Positions 1 to 45,017 of a stretch of DNA of 64,000 nucleotides are shown here, one piece after another. The notes beneath the pieces are model-generated. The model saw only the letters and a list, made by a program, of their open reading frames with translations, searched no databases and was not told where the DNA came from. The stretch lies in contig JAOPHQ010002870.1 in NCBI GenBank assembly GCA_030340625.1, positions 113,501-177,500 on the forward strand, read 5' to 3'. Every line of letters starts with the position of its first letter. Positions within the stretch are counted from its first letter, which is position 1. The position numbers were made by a program, and so were the translations under genes. The stretch comes from Merluccius polli. Its lineage: Eukaryota > Chordata > Actinopteri > Gadiformes > Merlucciidae.

Positions 1-14290
<14,290 letters not shown>

Positions 14291-15500
14291 AGTAGACTGG
14301 AGACCTGGACACAAACACAACCACATATTGTTTCTACGGCCATTCAAGGTTTGTTTATTCATTGCTTTTATATAAACTGCTTATTGTCGGTCATTGCTGT
14401 TCATTGCCGCTCTCATTCTGAACGAGGGGAAAGATGTGGAGATGCTGCCCAGTGTTTACTACAAATCACTAATAACTTTATCTTTCCACACAGACCATCT
14501 CTCAGGGCTTCAAGTACGTCTGCAGTGGAACTTGATGACAGATCAAGTTCACTATGAGGACATCATCCCCTTCTCATCAGTCGGGTTCAACCAGTCTGAC
14601 AGCATGACTGTTGAGGGCTCCACACCAGAGCCATGAAACCACCAGGAAACAATTTTATCTAGTTTATCTTCTTTTCAGTGTAAGTAGGGGATTGCCATGT
14701 CAGGTCATGCTAGGTCATGTCAGGTCATGCTAGGTCATGTTAGGTCATGTCAGGTCATGTTAGGTCATGTCATGTTAGGTCATGGGTATTGAAGGTTTGG
14801 ATCTGTATTGAACAAAGGATCTGTGGGGTTTTTCCATACACCTGTGTTATCTTGGCTTGACGTGATTTGACTATCATGGCAGGAATTTGCATCTCCATGA
14901 TTTGCATCTCCAACGGCTTCCCGCTTGAAGGTGTGTCTTTAACTGATGATGCGCTGACCTTGAGTCGCCCTCTATAGCGCTGTTTACTGATCATCATGGA
15001 GCTAAAGGCTGTTGTTGCCATTCGCTTTTTTCCCCTTTTTTCGGACACAGTTGAAACTGATGAACCGGTAGTCTTTAAACACGCCGCTGCATCGTCGCTG
15101 AATGATGACACGGTCCCTGAATGATGACGACGCCCGTTTATGGAGCGTGGATTGGTAGACGTCCGGTCCAATCCACGCTCCATACCCGTCTGACGTCCCC
15201 AAGCGGGTCGGTCCCGCTTGGCCCAACTCCAGAGAAGGTCCATCTCGGGCGACTCGGCGCCACTCGCTGCGTTTCAACTGCTAATGGAAATGCAAATCAG
15301 CGCGTCATGGTTTGACTCGCGGCCAAAGGTGCTGATGGAAAACCCACTGGAGGCCAACAAGGCCTGTGTGGCTCCACCCTCTAGTAGTGCGGCCATTGGC
15401 CAACAGGTGGAGCTGTGGGGCGGTCTATGTGGACACAGATATGACCTTAACTGACTTCCTCATGCCTTCACCATCACAACAAGATCTGGCCCTCTTCCTG
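14291..15500. other. Non-coding upstream region, with ggtcatg short repeats
   Basis: Conserved in copy B (41,770-43,370). A 10-11-bp degenerate repeat (aggtcatgtc/aggtcatgct) lies at 14,700-14,782. An octamer motif ATGCAAAT at about 15,289 is kept in copy B. Short open frames here are not consistent between copies, so I call no gene. Confidence 0.5.
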
Positions 15501-15512
15501 ACGAATAATTTA

Positions 15513-15514
15513 AA

Positions 15515-15546
<32 letters not shown>

Positions 15547-15600
15547 TACTACTACTACTACTACTACTACTAATAATAATAATACAATTAATACAAATAA
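15513..15600. repeat. AT-rich trinucleotide microsatellite (AAT/ACT)n
   Basis: Runs of aataat followed by actact and aataat; shorter and different in copy B (about 43,370-43,400). Confidence 0.8.
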
Positions 15601-15799
15601 TAACAATAAAAATACTAAAATAATAGCAATGATAATAAAAATAATTAGAGGAAATCAGACAAATGATAAATACATTATAATAATTTTAATGTTGACATAC
15701 AAACCAACTAATTAACAATATGAGAAGTGTCAAGTAGGCTACAGTTTAAAAGCAATATTTTTCAACTGTATACGTTTTCAGCAAAATAACTAAACTATT

Positions 15800-16760
15800 A
15801 TGATATGATAGATAGTGACTAGTACATTACCTTGTCTCCTCCCTGCTGTAATAAAGACCTATTTATTATATGATAGATAGTGACTAGTACAGTACTTTGT
15901 CTTCTCCCTGCTGTAATAAAGTGTGCAGCAACAAAACGTCCAAAGCAACAACACTGAAACTGAACCAACCAGTTGGCCCAGTCCCCTCCCAGTTTAAACT
16001 CCTCCCAGACTAACCTCTTATAAGCTTCTGTTCACTCAGTCATGAAGAATAACCACTTTATTAAAATATGAACGATAGACAGAGAGCTCTGATGTCTAGA
16101 AGCACAGAGAAATACAAAGAGACACTTGTTAGTTCAAACAGCCTGTAGAGACACTCAGTCACTGAGGCATCATCTCACATGTCCTCCTTTACAGAAAATA
16201 AATATCATGTTATCAATAGAGAGAAAAATGTAGATAATGTAGAGAATAGAAACATGAACTAGAAAATGCCTCTCCTGTGTTTCCAGTGGATCAGTACAAT
16301 CTCAGGAAGATCAAATCTTCACCACAAGTTTTCTTCCTCATAGCAAACCTGTTACTGCCACACCTCCATTCAAAATATCACTGTTGACACACTATCCAAC
16401 ACAGGTAGACATTATTATCACTATTATAATATCACTCTGGTGACACACTATCCAACACAGGTAGACATTATTACCATTATTTAATGTAGTTTCCATTTGG
16501 AGAAGTTTAAAGTTTAAGACAGTAAAGGTTTTGATCTGAGCTTCTTCACTGTTTCTGGTATGCAGTTAAACATTTAGTGTAAGAAAGGAAAAAAAACAGA
16601 CTTAAAAGAAGAGAAATTCAACACATAAATGATGTTAAATGATCCTAAATTATCTGCTCTGGTAGGGGTGGAGCTTAACTGATCCCATCATTTACTGAAT
16701 GAAGTCAATAATGTAATAAAGGTGACATAAGGGTGGCAGATTCAACCCTGTTGTCCACTA
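15800..16760. other. Non-coding; two short tandem repeats; possible minus-strand poly(A) signal
   Basis: A unit of about 68 bp (gatagatagtgactagtac...taataaagacctatttatta) is present about twice. A unit of about 56 bp (tgacacactatccaacacaggtagac...) is present about twice. In copy B these are three and five. AATAAA on the minus strand at about 16,052 could end a minus-strand transcript. No exon is recognised. Confidence 0.5.
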
Positions 16761-17084
16761 TAACTCATATGTGCTCGTCTGTATTTTAAGGGTAAAGTCA
16801 GTTCCTCCTTGATGGAGATGTTTCTCATGTTTCATTTGGGCGGTTCTGGCTGCAGGTATTTCCTGGTTGGGCCTTCTTCTGACTGGCAGCCAAACGTATT
16901 GACATTACAGACATCATCTCTTGTTACGAACGTATCTGTTGGCATCATGAGGCGCAGGTACAAGACGTCCTTTAGGAGTTAGAGACTGTGGCATCACAAG
17001 AGGGCGTGTCACTGACAGGAGGTCTCCTCCTGAAGGAGGCTACAACGAAATACAACCTAAGATGGCTGCCCCACAACAAACTAC

Positions 17085-17488
17085 AACATCCAGAAGGACG
17101 GGCGGCGCTAAGAGTAGAACTACAACATCCAGAAGGACGGGCGGCGCTAAGAGTAGAACTACAACATCCAGAAGGACGGGCGGCGCTAGGAGTAGAACTA
17201 CAACATCCAGAAGGACGGGCGGCGCTAAGAGTAGAACTACAACATCCAGAAGGACGGCGGCGCTAAGAGTAGAACTACAACATCCAGAAGGACGGGCGGC
17301 GCTAAGAGTAGAACTACAACATCCAGAAGGACGGGCGGTGCTAAGAGTAGAACTACAACATCCAGAAGGACGGGCGGCGCCAAGAGTAGAACTACAACAT
17401 CCAGAAGGACGGGCGGCGCCAAGAGTAGAACTACAACATCCAGAAGGACGGGCGGTGCTAAGAGTAGAACTACAACATCCAGAAGGGC
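17085..17488. repeat. 39-bp minisatellite (about 10 units), copy A
   Basis: Unit tacaacatccagaaggacgg...agagtagaac. The unit is 13 codons long, so frames stay open through the array on both strands; I do not read this as a gene. The partner array at 45,018-46,050 has about 26 units. Confidence 0.92.
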
Positions 17489-17771
17489 GTTTGTAACAGT
17501 GAAACTGTGAGCGTGATGACGTCGTGGTCGTGATTCTTTAGAGCTAGTTTGAAGACTGTTGTTTCAACATGTTTGAGTTTGATTATTAAACCCCACCGTT
17601 GGTTTGGAAACCTTCCTGGACCTGCTGCTGTTTCTGAACACACCACATGTTGATGAAAATCCCCAACCTGTTGTCACGGCGACCAGATGCCAACAAACCA
17701 GATGTGGGACAAAGAGTTTGTTGGTGTGGGACACGTTACCAACGCTGAGAGGGAGTCTGCATCTTCTATAC

Positions 17772-18668
17772 CAGGGGTCGGCAACCCGCGGCTCTGGAGC
17801 CGCATGCGGCTCTTTAGCGCCGCCCTAGTGGCTCCCTGAAGCTTTTTCAAAAATGTTTGAAAATGGAAAAAGATGGGGGAGAGAAATATATTTTTTGTTT
17901 TAATATGGTTTCTGTAGGAAAACAAACATGACACAAACATTATTAACGTTTTTCAATGCTGTAAAAATGTGTAGAATAAATATTAAATTTCAACATTTCT
18001 GTCAACGAAGATTTACGTCATAGCCTGCGACACACGTTTCTATCAGTAAGGCGGGATGCCAGGCAGGTGGCTGTTGTAAACAAACCGGCGGCTGTGTGAT
18101 GGGCCATGGATCCCAAAGGGAAAAAGAGAAAAATAACTGAGGAGAACAGAGGATTCAACGTTTCTTGGACCGGGCAATAGTAACACACCGCGGACCTACG
18201 GCCGACGGGTGGGTTCGCGCAATAGTAACACACCGTGGACCTACGACCGGCGGGGGGGGGGGGAGGGGGCGCGGTGTGTTACTATTGCGCTCTCAAAAAG
18301 GAGGACAAATACGCGCCCGGCTTGATGCTGCGCCGGACGCCGGACAGGGCTTTGAAAAACCGGACAGTCCGGCGCAAATACACGCCTCCTTTTTGAACCC
18401 GCGCCCCGCCCCACCGGTTGAGAACCACTGCTACAGGATGCACTGCAGGAAAAATAAACATTTAATCATGAAGGCTCATTATGTATTTGTAGTTAACTTA
18501 GTCATGTCTATAGTAGGCTAATATAGCTACTATAGATACATACAGCATGGGTTGCCTTCAATATAAGGCTTCTATAAGGCTTTTATTTTTTTGCGGCTCC
18601 AGACATATTTGTTTTTTGTTTTTTTGGTCCAATATGGCTCTTTCAACATTTTGGGTTGCCGACCCCTG
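17772..18668 (+). mobile_element. Non-autonomous hAT-type element (897 bp)
   Basis: Terminal inverted repeats CAGGGGTCGGCAACC / GGTTGCCGACCCCTG, 8-bp target duplication ttctatac at 17764-17771 and 18669-18676. The empty site is visible in copy B at about 46,329 (cttctatacaatatcc). At 18106-18180 it keeps the start of a hAT transposase-like frame, MDPKGKKRKITEENRGFN, followed by a stop. The middle (18,165-18,430) is filled by GC-rich inverted segments (gtaacacaccg...gacctacg) that also occur near 55,370-55,490. Confidence 0.85.
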
Positions 18669-18861
18669 TTCTATACAATATCCACCTGACTTTACCAAAT
18701 AAACACTGGACTGGTAAAATAATAAAGTACGACACTCCCACTGTGTCAGCGCAAGAATAACATTAAATGTAAAACACACGCGGCCTAAAGACACAATAAA
18801 CCTTGTAGATCAAGTAAATTAAAGCTCAACTTAAACCTAACTCCTACTGTCTTATCTGTGA

Positions 18862-20082
18862 TTAAGGTTTAATTTAAGGCTAGCCGCAGGCCTACTGGTT
18901 TAAGGTTTAATTTAAGGCTAGCTGCAGGCCTACTGGTTTAAGGTTTAATTTAAGGCTAGCTGCAGGCCTACTGGTTTAAGGTTTAATTTAAAGCTAGCCG
19001 CAGACCTACTGGTTTAAGGTTTAATTTAAGGCTAGCCGCAGGCCTACTGGTTTAAGGTTTAATTTAAGGCTAGCCGCAGGCCTACTGGTTTAAGGTTTAA
19101 TTTAAGGCTAGCTGCAGGCCTACTGGTTTAAGGTTTAATTTAAGGCTAGCTGCAGGCCTACTGGTTTAAGGTTTAATTTAAGGCTAGCTGCAGGCCTACT
19201 GGTTTAAGGTTTAATTTAAGGCTAGCTGCAGGCCTACTGGTTTAAGGTTTAATTTAAAGCTAGCCGCAGGCCTACTGGTTTAAGGTTTAATTTAAGGCTA
19301 GCCGCAGGCCTACTGGTTTAAGGTTTAATTTAAGGCTAGCCGCAGGCCTACTGGTTTAAGGTTTAATTTAAGGCTAGCCGCAGGCATACTGGTTTAAGGT
19401 TTAATTTAAGGCTAGCCGCAGGCCTACTGGTTTAAGGTTTAATTTAAGGCTAGCCGCAGGCCTACTGGTTTAAGGTTTAATTTAAGGCTAGCCGCAGGCC
19501 TACTGGTTTAAGGTTTAATTTAAGGCTAGCCGCAGGCCTACTGGTTTAAGGTTTAATTTAAAGCTAGCCGCAGGCCTACTGGTTTAAGGTTTAATTTAAG
19601 GCTAGCCGCAGGCCTACTGGTTTAAGTTTTAATTTAAGGCTAGCCGCAGGGCTACTGGTTTAAGGTTTAATTTAAAGCTAGCCGCAGGCCTACTGGTTTA
19701 AGGTTTAATTTAAGGCTAGCCGCAGGCCTACTGGTTTAAGGTTTAATTTAAGGCTAGCCGCAGGCCTACTGGTTTAAGGTTTAATTTAAGGCTAGCCGCA
19801 GGCCTACTGGTTTAAGGTTTAATTTAAGGCTAGCCGCAGGCCTACTGGTTTAAGGTTTAATTTAAGGCTAGCCGCAGGTCTACTGGTTTAAGGTTTAATT
19901 TAAGGCTAGCCGCAGGCCTACTGGTTTAAGGTTTAATTTAAGGCTAGCCGCAGGCCTACTGGTTTAAGGTTTAATTTAAGGCTAGCCGCAGGTCTACTGG
20001 TTTAAGGTTTAATTTAAGGCTAGCTGCAGGCCTACTGGTTTAAGGTTTAATTTAAGGCTAGCCGCAGGCCTACTGGTTTAAG
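18862..20082. repeat. 38-bp minisatellite (about 32 units), copy A
   Basis: Unit aaggtttaatttaaggctag ccgcaggcctactggttt with C/T variation (gccgcagg/gctgcagg). Copy B has only about nine units at 46,523-46,858. Confidence 0.93.
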
Positions 20083-20399
20083 TTAAGTTGTACTCCACAC
20101 TTCACACCCAAAGCTGAACTCTGACTTACTGCGATTGTGTTGAGACGCAGTGTAGTGACAACGAGTGTCTCCAACTCTCTGAGTCATTCAGTCACTGATG
20201 AAAGGATGAATACGGTTCAACAAGCCTACCTTGAAGGAACCTTTCATTACTGTGTTCACTTAGTGGGTTTGGTTCATGTTGGGTCTCCATCCTGTGGGCC
20301 CAATCCCAAACCGGTCCCGACCCGCTGCCACGTCACTACCGAGTGTCACTCCACATCAAGTTGCACTCCCAGCTGTGGAGGCCACTCCTCACCAGGGGG

Positions 20400-20408
20400 T
20401 ATAAATAC
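20400..20408 (+). promoter_or_regulatory. TATA-like box, orientation uncertain
   Basis: gtataaata after an ACCAGGGG stretch. Within 60 bp follow a pyrimidine tract and ATG GTG TTC, opening a 19-codon frame with a GTAAGA just before its stop. In copy B about 770 bp separate the two halves. It could be a plus-strand promoter or chance. Confidence 0.3.
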
Positions 20409-20947
20409 ATCGGTCCCTCGCCTTTCTCCGCCGGAAACAGGAAGTGGTCATCATGGTGTTCAGCATCTTTCGCTCCATCACCTGCTGGAGGATGCGAGTG
20501 TGGCGCCTGTAAGAAGAGACATGCCACGCCCTTTAGTTTAACATGTTGTTTAATCACACACTGCAACATGTCGGTTTGGTGGCAGTGACACATCACTGCA
20601 CTGCCAGTAGGTGGCAGAGCAAGATGGCTGCCATAGAGAAGAAGACGAGTTGCAGTTGTCAGCATAGACATCTTCTACACAGACGGAGCGTCGAGCGCTA
20701 CTGCCTACTGGCGCTGACGAGACGCGGGGCCGCCATCTTGGAGTGGTGATCCGCTCCACTCAGTGTCATTCGTTTGGCGGGAGGAGCAATGAACTGTCCG
20801 CCATTTAATTACCAACACCTCACTGAATACCACTGATTTACACGCGGTGCTCTGTCATACGTGTCGCTATGATAAAGGACACATGTTTTGGCGCGTAATA
20901 TTATTTTCACAGAATACAACCGATAGTGCGGTAATGTTAAGTCTTAC

Positions 20948-21051
20948 TTGTGGAAAGTAATCCCGCGATTTCTATGTCCGACCGTCCGCTCCTGTGAGCA
21001 GAATCCGCTGAGCAGCAGCTCGGCATCCATGTTGTCTTCTCCTGCCGCCAT
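20948..21051 (-). CDS. Possible first coding exon (unknown gene), copy A
   Basis: ATG at 21049-21051 in a good context (accgtATGG) opens MAAGEDNMDAELLLSGFCSQ and stays open to a strong donor, CACAA|GTAAGA. A YY1-type motif lies about 50 bp upstream, as expected of a short 5' UTR. Repeated without change at 48414-48517. Phase 2 does not join in frame to the NLR start exon (an early stop results), so it is either another gene's first exon or an alternative 5' exon. I do not recognise the protein. Confidence 0.4.
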
Positions 21052-21096
21052 ACGGTCAACTGTCACTCTCTGCTGCTCCCCTCCCCCACCGCCACT

Positions 21097-21111
21097 CCAA
21101 GATGGCCGCCC
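21097..21111 (-). promoter_or_regulatory. YY1-type promoter motif, copy A
   Basis: ccaagatggccgccc on the plus strand (GGCGGCCATCTTGG on minus), typical of YY1 sites just downstream of TATA-less start sites. Two more such motifs lie near 20,618 and 20,730. The stretch between is rich in CpG. Confidence 0.45.
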
Positions 21112-21408
21112 AACGTCTCCACAGCAGCCAATGCTCCGTCTGTGTATCAGATGTCTGTGGTTAGACGGAGCCCAGAGTCGGACCGGATGGTCCGTCATTA
21201 AAAGTGTCCGCCAGGTGCTGCTGCACCGCCAGCTCATGTGTTGCCAAGTCCAGCCGCCGAATAAAGTCAACGCGTTTCTACAGTACGAGACGTTAGTGGT
21301 GAACCCGTTACCAACAATACTTCAGGAAGGATATCGTAATTATAATATTTATCTCAATATAATCGTATACACAGCATTGACGAAAAAGTAGCAGTATGGG
21401 CAATGGCT

Positions 21409-22120
21409 CACTCATGTATAGTAATAATTATTAATTCAGTAACAATTACATACAACAATAAAAGTGTCTCCTCGTGCAATAACAGAGTCATAAAACATGG
21501 CTTTGATAAACGGCCTCATATCTTACTATTTAATCATTTATCACATATGTTCATCCAAAGCTGCTTCCAGTGAACACAGATACATGTGATGAAGGAGCAG
21601 GTAGGGGTTAGACAGTACAGATACATGTGATGAAGGAGCAGGTAGGGGTTAGACAGTACAGACACATGTGACGAAGGAGCAGGTAGGGGTTAGACAGTAC
21701 AGATATGTGTGATGATAGGAGCAGGTAGGGGTTAGACAGTACAGATACATGTGATGAAGGAGCAGGTAGGGGTTAGACAGTACAGATACATGTGATGAAG
21801 GAGCAGGTAGGGGTTAGATAGTACAGATACATGTGATGAAGGAGCAGGTAGGGGTTAGACAGTACAGATACATGTGATGAAGGAGCATGTAGGGGTTAGA
21901 CAGTCCAGATACATGTGATGAAGGAGCAGGTAGGGGTTAGACAGTACAGATACATGTGATGAAGGAGCAGGTAGGGGTTAGACAGTACAGATACATGTGA
22001 TGAAGGAGCAGGTAGGGGTTAGACAGTACAGATACATGTGATGAAGGAGCAGGTAGGGGGTTAGAACAAACGGGAAGGATCATCCAACACACGACAACAT
22101 TCAGTTGGATCCACTGTTTA
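21409..22120. repeat. Intergenic; 41-bp minisatellite at 21,579-22,068 (about 12 units)
   Basis: Unit acagatacatgtgatgaagg agcaggtaggggttagacagt. Nothing coding is seen. On the minus strand an AATAAA at about 22,110 is a candidate poly(A) signal for NLR gene B, whose stop lies 930 bp upstream of it. Confidence 0.75.
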
Positions 22121-22969
22121 TTAGCATGATGCTTTATGAACAAATCCAACACAACAATAGTCCCTTACAGCACACAATCAACACAAGGAGTAAAATAATA
22201 GAAGTAGCAGACGTTACAAATCCTCAACAGGTGTGCACATATCTTTAATAACTGAACATGTTGTGCTGCCGTGTTCCCAACACAACACAAGGAATCAATA
22301 TTCACTTTAAAGTCCTTCACAACATGAACACCATTAGCTTCTCCCATAGACCGCATTTATGAATATAATATTAATCTGCTTATCAAAATAAAAACTGATA
22401 CCAGAGCCCTTTAGTATTAATATGTTGTCCTTATAATAACAAACCCTTCAACCAAAATATTATAGTAAATACAATACAAATAATCATAGAAGATTTAAAA
22501 TACATTTGACATTAGAAATGAAAGGTTTGTGAAAGATGCTTAGCGTTTCAGTGATGTATTGACACTCCTCAGAGCATAAACAGCTGCTATTAAAACAACA
22601 CAATGCAGTCCATGTCCATCCAGGGGTCCAGATGCATCTCTTCCACATGTACATCCAGATAACAAGCGGTCCTCCCAACAACAACGTTTCATCAGGAAGG
22701 TGAAAACCCCCCAGACTCCACCGGCGGGTCCCCCTTTAATCGGACCGCTAAGTAACACAGCCCAGCTGTTGGACTACAGAGATGGCTTAGAAAGGAACAG
22801 AGATCCTAATATTACTGCTGCTGTATTACCTGCACACCTGGCTGTGGCTTTATGTACACTATGTGTGTGTGTGTGTGTTTATACATGCGTGTGTGTGTGT
22901 TTATACATGTGTGTATATTCATACATGCATGTGTGTGTGTGTGTATTTATACATGTGTGTGTGTGTGTT

Positions 22970-23040
<71 letters not shown>
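22121..23040 (-). other. Probable 3' UTR of NLR gene B with (GT)n at 22,861-23,040
   Basis: Follows the B30.2 stop on the minus strand and shows no other exon-like sequence. The long interrupted GT/CA run abuts the stop codon directly. Confidence 0.5.
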
Positions 23041-41755
<18,715 letters not shown>

Positions 41756-41903
41756 AGTAGACTGGAGACCTGGACACAAACACAACCACATATTGTTTCT
41801 ACGGCCATTCAAGGTTTGTTTATTCATTGCTTTTATATAACCTGCTTATTGTCGGTCATTGCTGTTCATTGCCGCTCTCATTCTGAACGAGGGGAAAGAT
41901 GTG

Positions 41904-42345
41904 GGTTCCGTATCATAGGTCCGACATCCCATTAGTCCGACATCCCATTAGTCCGAAAATGAGCCATTGAGGAGAGATCCCATTAGTCCGACATACCATT
42001 AGTCCGAAAAAAAGAAGCCCATTGGTCCGACATCCCATTAGTCCGACGATACACATGTAGAGATGCATGGATGAATGGATGAACCCTAACCCTAACCCTA
42101 ACTCTAACCCCTAACCCTAACCCCTAACCCTAACCTGTTTTTAGACACATGATGCTGCAAAATTACAAGTCATCCATCCATCTCTACTGTGTATGGTCGG
42201 ACTAATGGGACGTCGGACCAATGGGCCTCTTTTTTTCGAACTAATGGGATGTCGGACTAATGGGATCCCTATTCAGTGATTCATTTTCGGACTAATGGGA
42301 TGTCGGACTAATGGGATGTCGGACCAATGGTCCGTCCCCGTCCCC
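41904..42345. mobile_element. Foldback element with telomere-like core (442 bp)
   Basis: Both arms are built of catcccattagtccgac subrepeats, inverted to each other. The core at 42,083-42,136 is (ccctaa)n with ccccta and ctctaa variants. Flanked by the direct repeat aaagatgtg (41895-41903, 42346-42354). The unoccupied site is seen in copy A at about 14,430 (gggaaagatgtggagatg). A 9-bp duplication suggests a Mutator-like mobiliser, but no coding sequence confirms it. Confidence 0.75.
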
Positions 42346-42359
42346 AAAGATGTGAGGAT

Positions 42360-44990
42360 GCTGCCCAGTGTTTACTACAAATCACTAATAACTTTATCTT
42401 TCCACACAGACCGTCTCTCAGGGCTTCAAGTACGTCTGCAGTGGAACTTGATGACAGATCAAGTTCACTATGAGGACATCATCCCGTTCTCATCAGTCTG
42501 GTTCAACCAGTCTGACAGCATGACTGTTGAGGGCAGTCCACACCAGAGCCATGAAACCACCAGGAAACAGTTTTATCTAGTTTATCTTCTTTTCAGTTTA
42601 AGTAGGGGATTGCCATGTCTGGTCATGTTAGGTCATGTCATGTCATGTCAGGTCATGGGTATTGAAGGTTTGGATCTCTATTGAACAAAGGATCTGTGGG
42701 GTTTTTCCATACACCTGTGTTATCTTGGCTTGACGTGATTTGACTATCACGGCGGGGATCTGAATCTCCATGACAACGGCTTCCCGCTTGAAGGTGTGTC
42801 TTTAACTGATGACGCGCTGACGTTGAGTCGCCCTCTATAGCGCTGTTTACTGATCATCATGGAGCTAAAGGCTGTTGTTGCCATTCGCTTTTTTTCCCTT
42901 TTTTCGGACGCAGTTGAAACTGATGAACCGGTAGTCTTTAAACACGCCGCTGCATCGTCGCTGAATGATGACGCGGTCCCTGAATGATGACGACGCCCGT
43001 CTATGGATCGTGGATTGGTAGACGTCCGGTCCAATCCACGCTCCATACCCGTCTAATGTCACCAAGCGGGTCGGTCCCGCTTGGCCCAACTCCAGAGAAG
43101 GTCCATCTCGGGCGACTCGGCGCCACTCGCTGCGTTTCAACTGCTAATGGAAATGCAAATCAGCGCGTCATGGTTTGACTCGCGGCCAAAGGTGCTGATG
43201 GAAAACCCACTGGAGGCCAACAAGGCCTCTGTGGCTCCACCCTCTAGTACTGCGGCCATTGGCCAACAGGTGGAGCTGTGGGGCGGTCTATGTGGACACA
43301 GACAATGACCTTAACTGACTTCCTCATGCCTTCACCATCACAACCAGATCTGGCCCTCTTCCTGACAAATAATATTACTAATAATAATCATCATCATACA
43401 ATTAATACAAATAACAATAAAAATACTAAAATAATAGCAATGATAATAAAAATAATTACATGAAGTTAGACGAACGACAAATAACTTTGACATACAAACC
43501 AACTATTTAACAATATGAGAAGTTTCAAGCAGGCTACAGTTTAAAAGCAATGACATTTTCAACTGTAATAAAGACCTATTTATTATGATATGATAGATAG
43601 TGACTAGTACAGTACCTTGTCTCCTCCCTGCTGTAATAAAGACCTATTTATTATGATATGATAGATAGTGACTAGTACAGTACCTTGTCTCCTCCCTGCT
43701 GTAATAAAGACCTATTTATTATGATATGATAGATAGTGACTAGTACAGTACCTTGTCTCCTCCCTGCTGTAATAAAGTGTGCAGTAACAAACCGTCCAAA
43801 GCAACAACACTGAAACTGAACCAACCAGTTGGCCCAGTCCCCTCCCAGTTTAAACTCCTCCCAGACTAACCTCTTATAGGCTGCTGTTCACTCAGTCATG
43901 AAGAATAACAACTTTATTCAAATATGAACGATAGACAGAGAGCTCTGATGTCTAGAAGCACAGAGAAATACAAAGAGACACTTGTTAGTTCAAACAGCCT
44001 GTAGAGACACTCAGTCACTGAGGCATCACCTCACATGTCCTCCTTTACAGAAAATAAATATCATGTTATCAATAGAGAGAGACATGTAGAGATAATGTAG
44101 AGAATAGAAACACATGAACTAGAAAATGCCTCTCCTGTGTTTCCAGTGGATCAGTATAATCTCAGGAAGATCAAATCTTCACCACAAGTTTTCTTCCTCT
44201 TACCAAACCTGTTGCTGCCACACCTCCATTTAAAATATCACTGTTGACACACTGTCCAACACAGGTAGACATTATTATCACTATTATAATATCACTCTGG
44301 TGACACACTATCCAAGACAGGTAGACATTATTATCACTATTATAATATCACTCTGGTGACACGCTATCCAACACAGGTAGACATTATTATCACTATTATA
44401 ATATCACTCTGGTGACACACTACCCAACACAGGTAGACATTATTATCACTATTATAATATCACTCTGGGGACACACTGTCCAACACAGGTAGACATTATT
44501 ACCATTATTTTATGTAGTTTCCATTTGGAGAAGTTTAAAGTTTAAAACAGTAAAGGTTTTGATCTGAGCTTCTTCACTGTTTCTGGTGTGCAGTTAAACA
44601 TTTAGTGTAAGAAAGGAAAAAAACAAGACTTAAAAGAAGAGAAATTCAACACATAAATGATGTTAAATGATCCTAAATGATCTGCTCTGGTAGGGGTGGA
44701 GCTTAACTAACTCGTCTGTATTTTAAGGGTAAAGTCAGTTCCTCCTTGATGGAGATGTTTCTCATGGTTCATTTGGGCGGTTCTGGCTGCAGGTATTTCC
44801 TGGTTGGGCGTTCTTCTGACTGGCAGCCAAACGTATTGACATTACAGACATCATCTCTTGTTAGGAACGTATCTGTTGGCATCATGAGGCGCAGGTACAA
44901 GACGTCTTTTAGGAGTTAGAGACTGTGGCATCACAAGAGGGCGTGTCACTGACAGGAGGTAAGTCTCCTCCTGAAGGAGGCTACACCGAA
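42360..44990. other. Non-coding upstream region of gene B with short tandem repeats
   Basis: Parallel to 14,450-17,060. A unit of about 68 bp is repeated about three times (43,560-43,790) and one of about 56 bp five times (44,240-44,500). The octamer ATGCAAAT is conserved at about 43,152. No exon is supported. Confidence 0.5.
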
Positions 44991-45017
44991 ATACAACCTA
45001 AGATGGCTGCCACACAA

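Noticed and set aside
14394..14636. Plus-strand frame HLSGLQVRLQWNLMTDQVHYED in copies A and B
   Set aside because: Starts after a possible acceptor and is open in both, but the ends differ by a frame change and no partner exon or family is recognised.
15002..15315. Overlapping frames on both strands near 15.0-15.3 kb and 42.9-43.2 kb
   Set aside because: Short, mutually overlapping and without splice or motif support; probably chance in a GC-richer conserved upstream stretch.
42083..42136. True telomere or chromosome-end signal from (CCCTAA)n
   Set aside because: Only about 54 bp, degenerate, and enclosed in a foldback element with target duplications and an empty site.
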